This document shows positions 1-7,680 of a stretch of DNA of 64,000 bases, piece by piece. Both the position numbers and the translations under genes were made by a program. This DNA is from CAWGJC01 sp965276665. GTDB lineage: Bacteria; Pseudomonadota; Alphaproteobacteria; Acetobacterales; Acetobacteraceae. The stretch is from assembly GCA_965276665.1 (NCBI GenBank), contig OZ255620.1, positions 1,860,001 to 1,924,000 of the forward strand. Direction: 5' to 3'. Positions within the stretch are counted from its first letter, which is position 1; every line of letters begins with the position of its first letter. The notes under the pieces are model-generated. The model worked only from the letters and a program-made list of their open reading frames with translations, did not search any database and was not told the DNA's origin.

Positions 1-149
1 CCAACGATGCCGGCCGCGACCTCGCCATCGGCGATCGCCTGCACCTCAAGCGGGTGCATGCCGCAGAAATCGGCGATCTGGGTGAAGGTCAGCGCGGTCT
101 TCTCGATGAGCCAGACGGCGGTCGCCTTCGGCATCAGGGGCATGGTCAT
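1..149 (-). CDS. trcR: TrcR/DUF1013 family cell-cycle regulator, 3' partial
   Basis: The reverse strand from the ATG at 149 encodes MTMPLMPKATAVWLIEKTAL, followed by IADFCGMHPLEVQAIADGEV, and runs off the left edge. This is the highly conserved N-terminus of the DUF1013 family, annotated in alphaproteobacteria as the cell-cycle transcriptional regulator TrcR, with a helix-turn-helix-like segment. Only about 49 residues are visible, so the C-terminal part cannot be judged. A second in-frame ATG sits at 143. It is divergent from the DUF1192 gene at 292, and the 142-base gap between them contains an AT-richer patch near 200-230 that may hold both promoters. Family recognition is confident; the regulatory role is known only from the family. 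Confidence 0.85.
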   Translation of the reverse strand, partial: MTMPLMPKATAVWLIEKTALTFTQIADFCGMHPLEVQAIADGEVAAGIV

Positions 150-291
150 TGCGGAAAACCCTCTCGCTCCGCCCTGCCGGCTTGCTCGGTCACCGGACGG
201 ATAAATATGTCTGATTCCAGGCATATGGACATTCGGCCCGGTCAGGGTCAAGGCGATGATCACGGTGGTGAAGACCGGAAGGGAGACGGGT

Positions 292-477
292 ATGGAAGAG
301 GATGAGCCAAGCCGGCCGCGCGCCAGGCTGACACCTTTGCCGATGGACGGAATGGGTGTGGCCGAACTCGAGGCTTATATCGCCGAGCTCGAGGCCGAGA
401 CCGCCCGCGCCAAGGGGGCGATTGAGCGCAAGCAGGGGCATCGCAGCACCGCGGAGGCGTTCTTCCGCAAGTCGTGA
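292..477 (+). CDS. DUF1192 family small protein
   Basis: A 61-residue protein: an acidic N-terminus, then a short helix rich in Glu and Ala (GVAELEAYIAELEAETARAK, about residues 22-41), ending in AEAFFRKS. This matches the small alphaproteobacterial DUF1192 family (about 60 aa, predicted coiled coil, unknown function). I chose the ATG at 292 over an in-frame ATG at 256 because GGGAGACGGG lies just upstream and the length then fits the family. It is convergent with hsp20, and a hairpin at 479-507 separates the two. No enzymatic motif is visible. Confidence 0.8.
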   Translation: MEEDEPSRPRARLTPLPMDGMGVAELEAYIAELEAETARAKGAIERKQGHRSTAEAFFRKS

Positions 478-478
478 G

Positions 479-507
479 AAACCCCGCCGGCAGATGCCGA
501 CGGGGTT
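479..507. terminator. Bidirectional hairpin between DUF1192 and hsp20
   Basis: The arms aaaccccgccggc and gccgacggggttt pair around a short loop, with one mismatch. The hairpin lies directly after the DUF1192 stop (477) and close to the hsp20 stop on the other strand (539). Runs of A on one side and T on the other fit intrinsic termination of both convergent genes. Confidence 0.6.
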
Positions 508-538
508 CCTCCGCTCGGGCCGGACGCCTGGAGCGGCG

Positions 539-1024
539 TCAGGCGGCCTTGGGCTCCGTCGCGGCGTCGTTCGCCACCAGGCGATCGGTCGGCTGCGCGG
601 CCGAGGCCAAGCTGCCGATCTCGATGCGGCGGGGCTTCAGCGCCTCCGGGACCACGCGCTTGAGGCCGACATGCAGCAGCCCGTGCTGAAGGTCGGCGTC
701 CTCGACCACGATATGGTCGGCAAGGGCGAAGCGGCGCTCGAACGCGCGGCCTGCGATGCCACGATGCAGCAGCTCGGCCTTCGGCGCATCGGCGGCGACG
801 CGACCGGTCACGAACAGCGTGTTGTCCCTGACCGTCACGTCGAGATCGTTCGGGCCGAACCCGGCGACCGCCACGGTCAGGCGGTAGCTGTCCTCACCGG
901 TTTTCTCGATGTTGTAGGGTGGATAGGACTGGGTCGCCGACGCTTCCTGCGCGGCATCCATCACCCGGGCGAGCCGGTCGAAGCCGATGGCGGTGCGAAA
1001 AAGCGGGGAAAAGTCGTACGTCAT
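539..1024 (-). CDS. Small heat-shock protein, Hsp20/IbpA class
   Basis: A 161-residue ATP-independent holdase chaperone of the alpha-crystallin family. The IbpA-class signature SYPPYNIEK is at residues 33-41, followed by the beta-sandwich of the alpha-crystallin domain (about 38-130) with VAGFGPNDLDV and a C-terminal tail rich in Ala and Thr. The ATG at 1024 is preceded by a strong AGGAGGT, so the longer open frame to 1165 is not the start. The 5' leader carries a hairpin that hides this Shine-Dalgarno sequence (see 1025-1110), pointing to heat control at translation. It is probably transcribed alone; a strong hairpin separates it from rpmE upstream. Confidence 0.93.
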   Translation of the reverse strand: MTYDFSPLFRTAIGFDRLARVMDAAQEASATQSYPPYNIEKTGEDSYRLTVAVAGFGPNDLDVTVRDNTLFVTGRVAADAPKAELLHRGIAGRAFERRFALADHIVVEDADLQHGLLHVGLKRVVPEALKPRRIEIGSLASAAQPTDRLVANDAATEPKAA

Positions 1025-1110
1025 GCATACCTCCTGCAAGAGCAAGGTCAGTTCTCGGACCGCCCACCATTGAGCCGGTCCAGCGGTCGTCTCCAAAGCC
1101 CCGTTTGGGC
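1025..1110 (-). promoter_or_regulatory. ROSE-type RNA thermometer in the hsp20 leader
   Basis: On the minus strand, the 20 bases at 1048-1029 read ACCTTGCTCTTGCAGGAGGT, ending 4 nt before the start codon. ACCTTGCT pairs with AGGAGGT when one G is left bulged, sequestering the whole Shine-Dalgarno sequence. This is the hallmark of the 3' hairpin of ROSE elements (TTGCT facing AGGA with the bulged or G-G position), which control small heat-shock genes in rhizobia and other proteobacteria. The 5' boundary is approximate; further upstream hairpins were not folded. Confidence 0.7.
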
Positions 1111-1135
1111 ACTTCGGATACGCCAGAAGTAACAA

Positions 1136-1161
1136 CGCCGCCCTTGGGTTCAAGGGCGGCG
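1136..1161 (-). terminator. Rho-independent terminator of rpmE
   Basis: A perfect 10-bp stem (gccgcccttg / caagggcggc) extended by one C-G pair, with a GGTT loop. On the minus strand it is followed by the T-rich CGTTGTTACTTC. It lies 23 bases after the rpmE stop codon. Confidence 0.75.
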
Positions 1162-1184
1162 CCACGACGCTATCGCAAGAAAAA

Positions 1185-1412
1185 TCAGCCTCGCTTGCTG
1201 CCCAGCCCGGCGAAGCGCTTGTTGAACTTCGCGACCTGGCCGCCGGTGTCCATGATGCGCTGCTGCCCGGTCCAGGCCGGGTGGGATTTCGGGTCGATGT
1301 CGAGCCGCAGCGTCTCGCCCGGCTTGCCGTAGCAGGAGCGCGTGGTGAACTGCGTGCCGTCGGTCATCACGATGTTGATCTCGTGATACTCGGGGTGGAT
1401 ATCCGGTTTCAT
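1185..1412 (-). CDS. rpmE: 50S ribosomal protein L31, zinc-free type
   Basis: A 75-residue L31. It starts MKPDIHPEYHEINIVMTDGT and contains HPAWTGQQRIMDTGGQVAKF and NKRF, diagnostic for the family. The four-Cys zinc ribbon of the C-plus type is absent (one Cys only, in SCYGK), so this is the zinc-independent version usual in alphaproteobacteria. It acts in the large ribosomal subunit at the intersubunit bridge. The ATG at 1412 matches the family start. A strong terminator follows at 1136-1161. The old yellow enzyme gene lies 98 bases upstream on the same strand. Confidence 0.96.
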   Translation of the reverse strand: MKPDIHPEYHEINIVMTDGTQFTTRSCYGKPGETLRLDIDPKSHPAWTGQQRIMDTGGQVAKFNKRFAGLGSKRG

Positions 1413-1510
1413 GTCTCTGCCGCCTCCGCTGCCCCGATGCCGACCGGGGCGAAGCCGCGCCGTATAGATAAAAGCCGGCATGTGTTCAAGCCGGTCACCA
1501 GGGCGGCGGG

Positions 1511-2593
1511 TTACGCGAGCATCGCGCGCTGGTATTGCGGCGGCAGCTCCACCTGCGCGCCGAGCGCGCGCGCGGCGCGCAGCGGCCAGGCCGGGTCGGC
1601 CAGCACCGCGCGCGCCAGCAGCACGATATCCGCCCGGCCATTGCCGACGATCTCGGCCGCCTGCGCCGGGTCGCGGATCAAGCCCACTGCGCCGGTCGCG
1701 ATCCCCGCCGCTTCCCGCACGCGCTCGGCGAACGGCACCTGATAGCCCGGGTGCAGCGAGGGAATCTGCTGCGCCGGGGACACGCCGCCGCTCGAGCAGT
1801 CGATCAGGTCGACATCGCCGCGCGCCTTCAGCAGGCGGCAGAGCGCCACCGTCTCGCCGATATCGAGGCCGCCCGGCACGTAATCGGCGCAGGAGAGCCG
1901 CACGAAGAGCGGCAGGTCGGACGGCCATTCGGCGCGCACCGCATCCACCACCTCCATCAGCATCCGAGACCGTCCGGCGAGATCGCCGCCATAGGCATCG
2001 TTGCGGCGGTTCGAGATCGGCGAAAGGAAGGAGTGGATGAGGTAGCCATGGGCGCCATGGATCTCGACCACGCGCATGCCCGCCTCGCGCGCCATCCGCG
2101 CCGTGGCGCCGAACTGGCCGGCGATCTCGGCGATCTCGCCGGCCGAGAGGGCGTGCGGGGCGATGCCGTCCTCGGTGAAGGGAACCGGGCTCGGCGCGAC
2201 CGGCACCCAGCCGCCTTCCTCGGGCCTGATCGGCGTCCCGCCTTCCCAGGGCCGGCGGCTGCTCGCCTTGCGGCCGGCATGCGCGATCTGCATGCCGGGC
2301 ACCGCGCCGCCGCGCTCGATCACGCCGACGAGGCGCTTCGCCAGCGCCTGCTGCGCCTCGTTCCAGAGGCCGAGGCAGCCCGGCGTGATGCGCCCGGTCG
2401 CGGAGACATGCGTCGCCTCGGTGAACACGATCCCCGCGCCGCCCACCGAGCGGGCGCCGAGGTGCTGGACGTGCCAGTCATCGCCGAGCCCGTCCGTCGC
2501 GCTGTACTGGCACATCGGCGCCACCGCGATGCGGTTGCGCGCGGTCACCGAGCGGAAACCGACCGGCTGGAACAGCAACGGATTTTCCGGCAT
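1511..2593 (-). CDS. NADH:flavin oxidoreductase, old yellow enzyme (YqjM-like)
   Basis: A 360-residue FMN-dependent ene-reductase (TIM barrel) that reduces activated C=C bonds with NAD(P)H. Visible family features are PMCQYSATDG with the redox-tuning Cys28 of the YqjM class, the substrate-binding pair H179 and H182 in EIHGAHGYL, FLSPISNRRNDAYGG, and the phosphate-binding C-terminal segment near DPAQAAEIVGNGRADIV. The start at 2593 (MPENPLLFQP) aligns with the family. It is divergent from the SDR gene at 2700; the 106-base gap probably holds promoters for both. The natural substrate cannot be told from sequence. Confidence 0.92.
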   Translation of the reverse strand: MPENPLLFQPVGFRSVTARNRIAVAPMCQYSATDGLGDDWHVQHLGARSVGGAGIVFTEATHVSATGRITPGCLGLWNEAQQALAKRLVGVIERGGAVPGMQIAHAGRKASSRRPWEGGTPIRPEEGGWVPVAPSPVPFTEDGIAPHALSAGEIAEIAGQFGATARMAREAGMRVVEIHGAHGYLIHSFLSPISNRRNDAYGGDLAGRSRMLMEVVDAVRAEWPSDLPLFVRLSCADYVPGGLDIGETVALCRLLKARGDVDLIDCSSGGVSPAQQIPSLHPGYQVPFAERVREAAGIATGAVGLIRDPAQAAEIVGNGRADIVLLARAVLADPAWPLRAARALGAQVELPPQYQRAMLA

Positions 2594-2699
2594 CGCCGCG
2601 TCTCCCGATCTGATTGCTGCGTCGCGATAGGCCGCGTGCGCCTGCTTGGCAAGCGTGGCCGCCGCTCGTAAGCGGGAAGCGGCACAACGGGAGGAAGCC

Positions 2700-3446
2700 A
2701 TGCGTCTCGAAGGCAAGGCGATCGTCGTCACCGGCGGCGGCGGCGGGTTCGGCGAGGGGATCGCCCGCCGCTTCGCCGCCGAAGGCGCCCGCGTGGTGGT
2801 CGCCGATATCGACCAGAAAGCCGCCGAGCGGGTGGCCGGCGAGACTGGGGGCGCCGCAATCCGCGGCGACGTCCGCAATGGCGGGGACGTGCGCGCGATG
2901 GTCGCGCTCTGCCTGGAAAAATTCGGCGCGCTCGATGTCGTGGTGAACAATGCCGGCACCACGCATCGCAACCGGCCGATGCTCGAAGTGGATGAGGAAA
3001 CCTTCGACCGCGTCTACGCCGTCAACGTGAAATCGATCTACTGGATGGCGCAGGCCGCGGTGCCGGAATTCCGCCGCCAGGGGCGCGGCGGCTCGATCAT
3101 CAACATCAGCAGCACGGCCGGCATCCGCCCGCGTCCCGGGCTCGTCTGGTACAACGGCACCAAGGGCGCGGTGAACACCATGACCCAGTGCATGGCCACC
3201 GAGCTCGCCCCCGACAATGTCCGCGTCAACGCGATCTGCCCGGTGATGGGCGCGACCGGCATGCTGACCGACTTCATGGGCGTGCCCGACACGCCGGAAA
3301 ATCGCGCGCGCTTCGTCGGCACCATTCCGCTCGGCCGGATGAGCACGCCGGCCGACATCGCCAATGCCTGCGTCTGGCTGGCGGAGGATTCCTCCTCCTT
3401 CATCACCGGCGTATTGCTGCCGGTGGATGGCGGCCGCTGCGCTTGA
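2700..3446 (+). CDS. SDR family NAD(P)-dependent oxidoreductase
   Basis: A 248-residue classical short-chain dehydrogenase/reductase. It shows the cofactor motif TGGGGGFGEG (11-20), NNAG (about 83-86), catalytic Ser138, Tyr151 and Lys155 (YNGTK), and the C-terminal GVLLPVDGG of FabG-like and glucose-dehydrogenase-like members. The ATG at 2700 has GGGAGGAAG upstream; longer in-frame starts are less likely. Its TGA overlaps the TTG start of pdxY, so the two are translationally coupled. The substrate is unknown; the coupling gives a weak hint of a link to vitamin B6 or an aldehyde substrate. Confidence 0.92.
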   Translation: MRLEGKAIVVTGGGGGFGEGIARRFAAEGARVVVADIDQKAAERVAGETGGAAIRGDVRNGGDVRAMVALCLEKFGALDVVVNNAGTTHRNRPMLEVDEETFDRVYAVNVKSIYWMAQAAVPEFRRQGRGGSIINISSTAGIRPRPGLVWYNGTKGAVNTMTQCMATELAPDNVRVNAICPVMGATGMLTDFMGVPDTPENRARFVGTIPLGRMSTPADIANACVWLAEDSSSFITGVLLPVDGGRCA

Positions 3447-4291
3447 ACATCCTCTCCATCCAGTCCTGGGTCGCGTACGGCCATGTCGGGAACGCCTCCG
3501 CCGTCTTCCCGCTGCAACGGCTCGGCGCCGAGGTCTGGGCGGTGCACACCGTGCAGTTCTCGAACCACACGGGGTACGGCTCGTGGCGGGGCCAGGTGTT
3601 CTCGGGCGAGAATGTGCGGGAGGTGGTGGCGGGCATCGGCGAACGGGGGGCGCTCGCCCGCTGCGACGCGGTGCTCTCCGGCTACATGGGCGATGCCGGC
3701 ATCGGCACCGCCATCCTGGAGGCGGCGCGGACCGTCCGCGCCGCCAACCCGGCCGCGCTCTGGTGCTGCGACCCGGTGCTCGGCGATACCGATGAGGGGT
3801 TCTACGTTCGCACCGGCATCCCCGAATTCATGCGCGACCAGGCGGTGCCGGCGGCCGACATCGTCACGCCGAACCTGTTCGAGCTCGAATATCTGAGCGG
3901 CCAGGAATGCCGCACTTTGGACGCGACCAAGACCGCCATCGCCGCGCTGCAGGCGCGCGGGCCGCGCATCGTGCTCGTGACCAGCTCGCGGACCGAAACC
4001 ACGCCCGATGACGCGATCGACATGCTCGCCGCCGATGGGGGCGAAGTCCACCTGCTCCGCACGCCGATCCTGCCGATCACGGTGAACGGCGCCGGAGATG
4101 CGCTGGCCGGATTGTTCCTGTTCCATCGCCTCCGCACCGGTTCAACCGCCGCGGCGCTGGCCGAAGCCGGGAGCGCCATCCACGGCCTGCTCCGCCGGAC
4201 CGCGGAGGCCGGCTCCCGCGAGATCCTGCTCGTCGCGGCGCAAGAGGAGTTCATCGCACCTTCGCGGCGGTTCAGGGCGTTGGAAGTTTGA
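3443..4291 (+). CDS. pdxY: Pyridoxal kinase PdxY
   Basis: A 282-residue ribokinase-superfamily kinase that phosphorylates pyridoxal to PLP in B6 salvage. The start MNILSIQSWVAYGHVGNASA is typical of PdxY. FSNHTGYGSW and LSGYMGDAGIG are seen in the N-terminal lobe, and the catalytic GAGD motif is at residues 216-219 (Asp219). The start is TTG at 3443, overlapping the SDR stop (TTGA). No ATG is available nearby and the family N-terminus begins exactly here. The length fits PdxY (about 285 aa). A palindromic repeat element follows directly. Confidence 0.93.
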   Translation: MNILSIQSWVAYGHVGNASAVFPLQRLGAEVWAVHTVQFSNHTGYGSWRGQVFSGENVREVVAGIGERGALARCDAVLSGYMGDAGIGTAILEAARTVRAANPAALWCCDPVLGDTDEGFYVRTGIPEFMRDQAVPAADIVTPNLFELEYLSGQECRTLDATKTAIAALQARGPRIVLVTSSRTETTPDDAIDMLAADGGEVHLLRTPILPITVNGAGDALAGLFLFHRLRTGSTAAALAEAGSAIHGLLRRTAEAGSREILLVAAQEEFIAPSRRFRALEV

Positions 4292-4296
4292 GGCAT

Positions 4297-4545
4297 GAAA
4301 GGCCAGGGGCTCTGCCCCTGGACCCCGCCAAGGGCAGTCGCCCTTGGAACCTGGCTGCGCTCCGCGCCGGGTGGTTGATGTCGCGGGATGTCGTCAGCGC
4401 CGATGTTCCAGGTATGGTGATTGCGCTTCGCGCGAAGCACATCCGGCTCAGCGTTTCTGCGCAAACCGTCGTATCGGGTTCGTTCCGGTAAGTCGGCAGG
4501 CGGAGTAGAATTCTCAAAACCAGGGGGAGCGCCCCTGACCTATCT
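4297..4545. repeat. Large GC-rich palindromic repeat element, copy 1 (degenerate)
   Basis: This fills the gene-free stretch 4292-4607. The left end has two perfect hairpins: ccaggggc-tct-gcccctgg (4303-4321) and ccaagggc-agtc-gcccttgg (4328-4347). The centre carries gattgcgcttcgcgcgaagc (4419-4438), identical to 43752-43771 in another copy. The right end carries ccagggggagcgcccctgacc, roughly the inverted complement of the left end. No convincing ORF lies inside. The hairpins next to the pdxY stop could also act as its terminator. Confidence 0.7.
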
Positions 4546-4607
4546 GCCTTATTCGCCTTGGGATCGCCCAAATCCGCAGGCAAAGTCGCGCCATGGAACG
4601 AGACCGC

Positions 4608-6380
4608 ATGAGCTTCTTTGCGATCTACCGCCGGGTGCTACGGATGCTGGCGCCCGAACGCGGCGTGATCGTGGTTCTGGTCCTCGCCAACGCGATCGTG
4701 GCGGGGCTGCAGTTTCTCGATCCGGTGCTGTTCGGACGGGTCATCGGGCTCCTTTCCCGGACCGGTTCGATCAGCGCGGCGGAGCTCTGGTCGCAGGCGG
4801 GGTCGCTGCTCGGCGTGTGGGCGGCGGTGGGTGCGGCCGGCATCGTCGCCAACATGGCGATGGTGGTGCAGGCCGAACGGCTCGCGCATCGCAACCGGCT
4901 GGCCGCGATGAGCCGGTATTTCGACCATGTGCTGGGGCTGCCCCTCTCCTTTCATGGGGACGCGCATTCCGGGCGGCTGATGAAGGCGATGCTGGGCGGC
5001 GCGGACGGGCTGTTCGCGCTCTATCTGCTGTTCTTCCGCGAACAGCTCTCGACTTTCATCTGCACCATCGTGCTGCTGCCGTTGACGCTGCTGATGAACT
5101 GGCAGCTCTCGATCGCGCTGATCGTGCTCGTCGTGCTGTTCTGCACCTTCGCGGTGGTGGTGATCCGCAAGACCGAGAGCGCGCAGCGGCGCGTCGAGAT
5201 GTATCACTCGAATCTCGCCGGCACCGCGCAGGACGCGCTCGCCAATGTCATGGTGGTGCAGTCCTTCACCCGCCTCTCGGCGGAAAGCCGACGGTTCGGC
5301 GAGATCGTGCAGGCGCTGATCGCCAACCAGTTCCCGGTGCTGAACTGGTGGGCGATCGTCAACGTGCTGACGCGCGCCTCCTCGACGCTCACGGTGATCG
5401 CGATCGTGCTGATCGGCACCGTGCTGCATCTGCGCGGCCAGGCGTCGGTGGCGCAGATCGTCTCCTTCATGGGGATCGCGACGCTGCTGATCGGGCGGCT
5501 CGAATCGGCGATGAATTTCGCCTCGCGCCTGTTCTTCCAGATGCCGGGGCTCGAGGAATTCTTCCAGGTGCTCGACGCGCAGAGCTCGGTGCCGGAGCAG
5601 GCGAGCGCGGCCACTCTCACGGTCCCGCGCGGCGAGATCGGGTTCGATCACGTCTCCTTCGCCTATCCCGGTGGCCCGCGCATTCTCGACGACGTGTCCT
5701 TCACCGCGCGGCCGGGCAGCATCGTGGCGCTGGTCGGCCATACCGGCGCCGGAAAATCCACCGCGATGAACCTGCTGCAGCGCCTGTGGGACCCGGTCGC
5801 GGGCGCGATCCGCATCGACGGGCAGGATCTGCGCGGGGTGACGCTCGAAAGCCTGCGGCGGTCGATCGGCGTGGTGTTTCAGGAGAGCCTGCTGTTCAAC
5901 CGGTCGATCCGCGAGAACCTGCTGATCGGCCGGCCCGAGGCCACGGATGAGGAACTCGAGCGCGCCTGCCGGCTGGCCGATGCGCATGAGTTTATCACCC
6001 GCCAGCCGCAGGGGTATGACACGATCGTGGGCGAGCGCGGCGCCACCCTCTCCGGCGGCCAGCGCCAGCGCCTCGCCATCGCTCGCGCGCTGCTGAAAGA
6101 CCCGCCGATCCTGATCCTCGACGAGGCGACCAGCGCGCTCGACGCCGCCACCGAGGCGCGCGTCTCCCGCGCGATGCAGAACCTGATGAAGGGGCGCACT
6201 ACCTTCATCATCGCGCACCGCCTGTCCACGGTCCGTGATGCCGACGAGATCCTGGTGTTCGAGGCGGGGCGGATCGCCGAGCGCGGCCGGTTCGACGCGC
6301 TGCTCGCGACCGGCGGCCGCTTCGCCGATCTCGTCGCCACCCAGCTCACCGGGGTGCCCGCTCTCCAGGCGGCGGAATGA
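4608..6380 (+). CDS. ABC exporter, NdvA/ChvA (cyclic beta-glucan) type
   Basis: A 590-residue half-transporter with an N-terminal six-helix membrane domain (about 15-310) fused to an ATPase. Walker A GHTGAGKST is at about 377-385, the signature LSGGQRQRLAIARALL near 480, Walker B LILDEATSALD near 500, and the H-loop IIAHRLSTV. Length, the start MSFFAIYRRVLRML and the FPVLNWWAIVNVLTRASSTLTV region resemble ChvA/NdvA, which export cyclic beta-1,2-glucan. No glucan synthase (ndvB) is in the window, so the substrate is inferred. I prefer the ATG at 4608, which aligns with NdvA; the ATG at 4593 adds five residues. Confidence 0.85.
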   Translation: MSFFAIYRRVLRMLAPERGVIVVLVLANAIVAGLQFLDPVLFGRVIGLLSRTGSISAAELWSQAGSLLGVWAAVGAAGIVANMAMVVQAERLAHRNRLAAMSRYFDHVLGLPLSFHGDAHSGRLMKAMLGGADGLFALYLLFFREQLSTFICTIVLLPLTLLMNWQLSIALIVLVVLFCTFAVVVIRKTESAQRRVEMYHSNLAGTAQDALANVMVVQSFTRLSAESRRFGEIVQALIANQFPVLNWWAIVNVLTRASSTLTVIAIVLIGTVLHLRGQASVAQIVSFMGIATLLIGRLESAMNFASRLFFQMPGLEEFFQVLDAQSSVPEQASAATLTVPRGEIGFDHVSFAYPGGPRILDDVSFTARPGSIVALVGHTGAGKSTAMNLLQRLWDPVAGAIRIDGQDLRGVTLESLRRSIGVVFQESLLFNRSIRENLLIGRPEATDEELERACRLADAHEFITRQPQGYDTIVGERGATLSGGQRQRLAIARALLKDPPILILDEATSALDAATEARVSRAMQNLMKGRTTFIIAHRLSTVRDADEILVFEAGRIAERGRFDALLATGGRFADLVATQLTGVPALQAAE

Positions 6381-6466
6381 ACGCTGCGGTGCACACCTGA
6401 AATTTGCCATCCAGCCTGCGAAAGGCGGAAGATGAAGGAACCGTAATCCGGAAAGGAGCAGGTTCC

Positions 6467-6898
6467 ATGACGATCGCTGCAATCCTGCGACACAAGGGCA
6501 ACGACGTGGCGCATGTCGCCGCCACGGCCACGGTGAGCGAGGTGGCGGAACTGCTATCGGCGCGGCGGATCGGCGCGGTTCTGGTGTTCGACGCGGTCGG
6601 TCAGCTCCTCGGCATCGTCAGCGAGCGCGACATCGTCCGCGCCTTGGCGGCGAACGGTCCGCGCACGCTGGAGATGACCGCCGGGCAGCTGATGACGCGC
6701 GCGCTGCGCACCGCGACCCGCGACAACACCGTCGAGGAAGCGATGACGATGATGACGGCGGGCCGCTTCCGTCACATCCCCGTGCTCGAAGGCAGCACGG
6801 TGATCGGCATCGTCAGCATCGGCGACGTGGTGAAGGCGCGCATCATGCAGCAGGAAACCGAGGTGGACAGCCTGAAGGCCTACGTCGCAGGCTCATAG
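6467..6898 (+). CDS. Tandem CBS-domain protein
   Basis: A 143-residue protein made only of a CBS pair (about 8-62 and 76-132), with the repeated pattern IGAVLVFD...GQLLGIVSERDIVRAL and RFRHIPVLE...VIGIVSIGDVVKARI. Such stand-alone CBS proteins are soluble sensors binding adenine nucleotides or NAD; the partner is not visible. The ATG at 6467 has AAAGGAG 9-14 bases upstream. The last 19 bases overlap, tail to tail, the small lipoprotein gene on the other strand. Confidence 0.9.
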   Translation: MTIAAILRHKGNDVAHVAATATVSEVAELLSARRIGAVLVFDAVGQLLGIVSERDIVRALAANGPRTLEMTAGQLMTRALRTATRDNTVEEAMTMMTAGRFRHIPVLEGSTVIGIVSIGDVVKARIMQQETEVDSLKAYVAGS

Positions 6899-7125
6899 GC
6901 GCCGGTTGCGGATAGCCCAGCCCCGCTTCCCGGCGCTGACGCGGCCGGGAGGTGCGGCGCATCCCACGGCAGCTTGCCGGCATTGATGCTCGGAGGCGCG
7001 TGCGCCACGACCGGCGCGACGGCGGATCCGGCCTGTGCGGGCATGCGCGGCGCGCATGCGGTGAGCGGCCAAGCCACAGCCAGCAAGGCCACCGCCTGAA
7101 AAAAAGTCGCGCGCAGCGTCATCAT
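6880..7125 (-). CDS. Small putative lipoprotein
   Basis: An 81-residue protein with a type II signal peptide: MMTLRATFFQAVALLAVAWP followed by the lipobox LTAC (Cys24), then a Pro/Ala-rich, low-complexity mature part of under 60 residues. No family is recognised. GAGGTGAC precedes the paired ATGs at 7125 and 7122. It is divergent from mscL and overlaps the 3' end of the CBS gene by 19 bases. Envelope location is inferred from the lipobox; function is unknown. Confidence 0.6.
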   Translation of the reverse strand: MMTLRATFFQAVALLAVAWPLTACAPRMPAQAGSAVAPVVAHAPPSINAGKLPWDAPHLPAASAPGSGAGLSATGAYEPAT

Positions 7126-7171
7126 GTCACCTCATGGAGCAAGACCGGCACGGCCGGTTTAATGTTTCACC

Positions 7172-7187
7172 AGGATAGTATTATCCT
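7172..7187. promoter_or_regulatory. Inverted repeat in an AT-rich divergent promoter region
   Basis: aggata-gtat-tatcct is a perfect 6-bp dyad with a 4-base loop in the only AT-rich patch between the lipoprotein (start 7125) and mscL (start 7227). A second dyad, accggc-acg-gccggt, lies at 7144-7158. They could be an operator, or a -10 region for mscL. No regulator can be named. Confidence 0.35.
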
Positions 7188-7226
7188 CGCGTATTGACCT
7201 GGCGCATTGGCATGAGGAGATAAGGC

Positions 7227-7679
7227 ATGGCGCTTCCCGGGAACATCCACACACCTGGTTGGATCAACGAGTTCAAGGCATTCGTCACCCGCGGCAACGT
7301 GGTCGATCTTGCCGTCGGTATCATCATCGGCGCGGCGTTCACCAGCATCGTCAACAGCCTGGTGAAAGACATCTTCACCCCGGTGCTCGGCTTGATCCTC
7401 GGCGGCATCGATTTCAGCAATATATTCCTCACGCTGAGGGGCCAGCACGCGGCGACGCTCGCGGACGCGCAACGCGCCGGGGCGGTGACGATGAATGTCG
7501 GCCTGTTCCTCAACGCCTGCATCCAGTTCCTGATCGTCAGCTTCGCGATCTTCTGGCTGGTCAAGGCGCTCACCCGCCTGCATGTGCGGGAGGAGGCGAA
7601 GCCCGCCTTCACCAAGAGCGAGCAATTGCTGACCGAGATCCGCGACGTGCTGACCACGCGCGGCGGCGAAACCCGCTGA
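7227..7679 (+). CDS. mscL: Large-conductance mechanosensitive channel MscL
   Basis: A 150-residue inner-membrane channel that opens under membrane tension and releases solutes on hypo-osmotic shock. The pore helix reads GNVVDLAVGIIIGAAFTSIV (about 23-42), followed by the loop with LGLILGGIDFSNIFLTLRG and the second helix FLIVSFAIFWLVKAL, then a charged C-terminal bundle. The ATG at 7227 has AGGAGATAAGG upstream. The stop is one base before the start of the alpha-2-macroglobulin gene, suggesting co-transcription of envelope-protection genes. Confidence 0.96.
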   Translation: MALPGNIHTPGWINEFKAFVTRGNVVDLAVGIIIGAAFTSIVNSLVKDIFTPVLGLILGGIDFSNIFLTLRGQHAATLADAQRAGAVTMNVGLFLNACIQFLIVSFAIFWLVKALTRLHVREEAKPAFTKSEQLLTEIRDVLTTRGGETR

Positions 7680-7680
7680 C

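Noticed and set aside
4638..6482. 614-residue minus-strand frame opposite the ABC exporter
   Set aside because: It contains no recognisable domain and its His/Arg/Gln richness is typical of reverse-frame translation; the plus strand encodes all ABC motifs.
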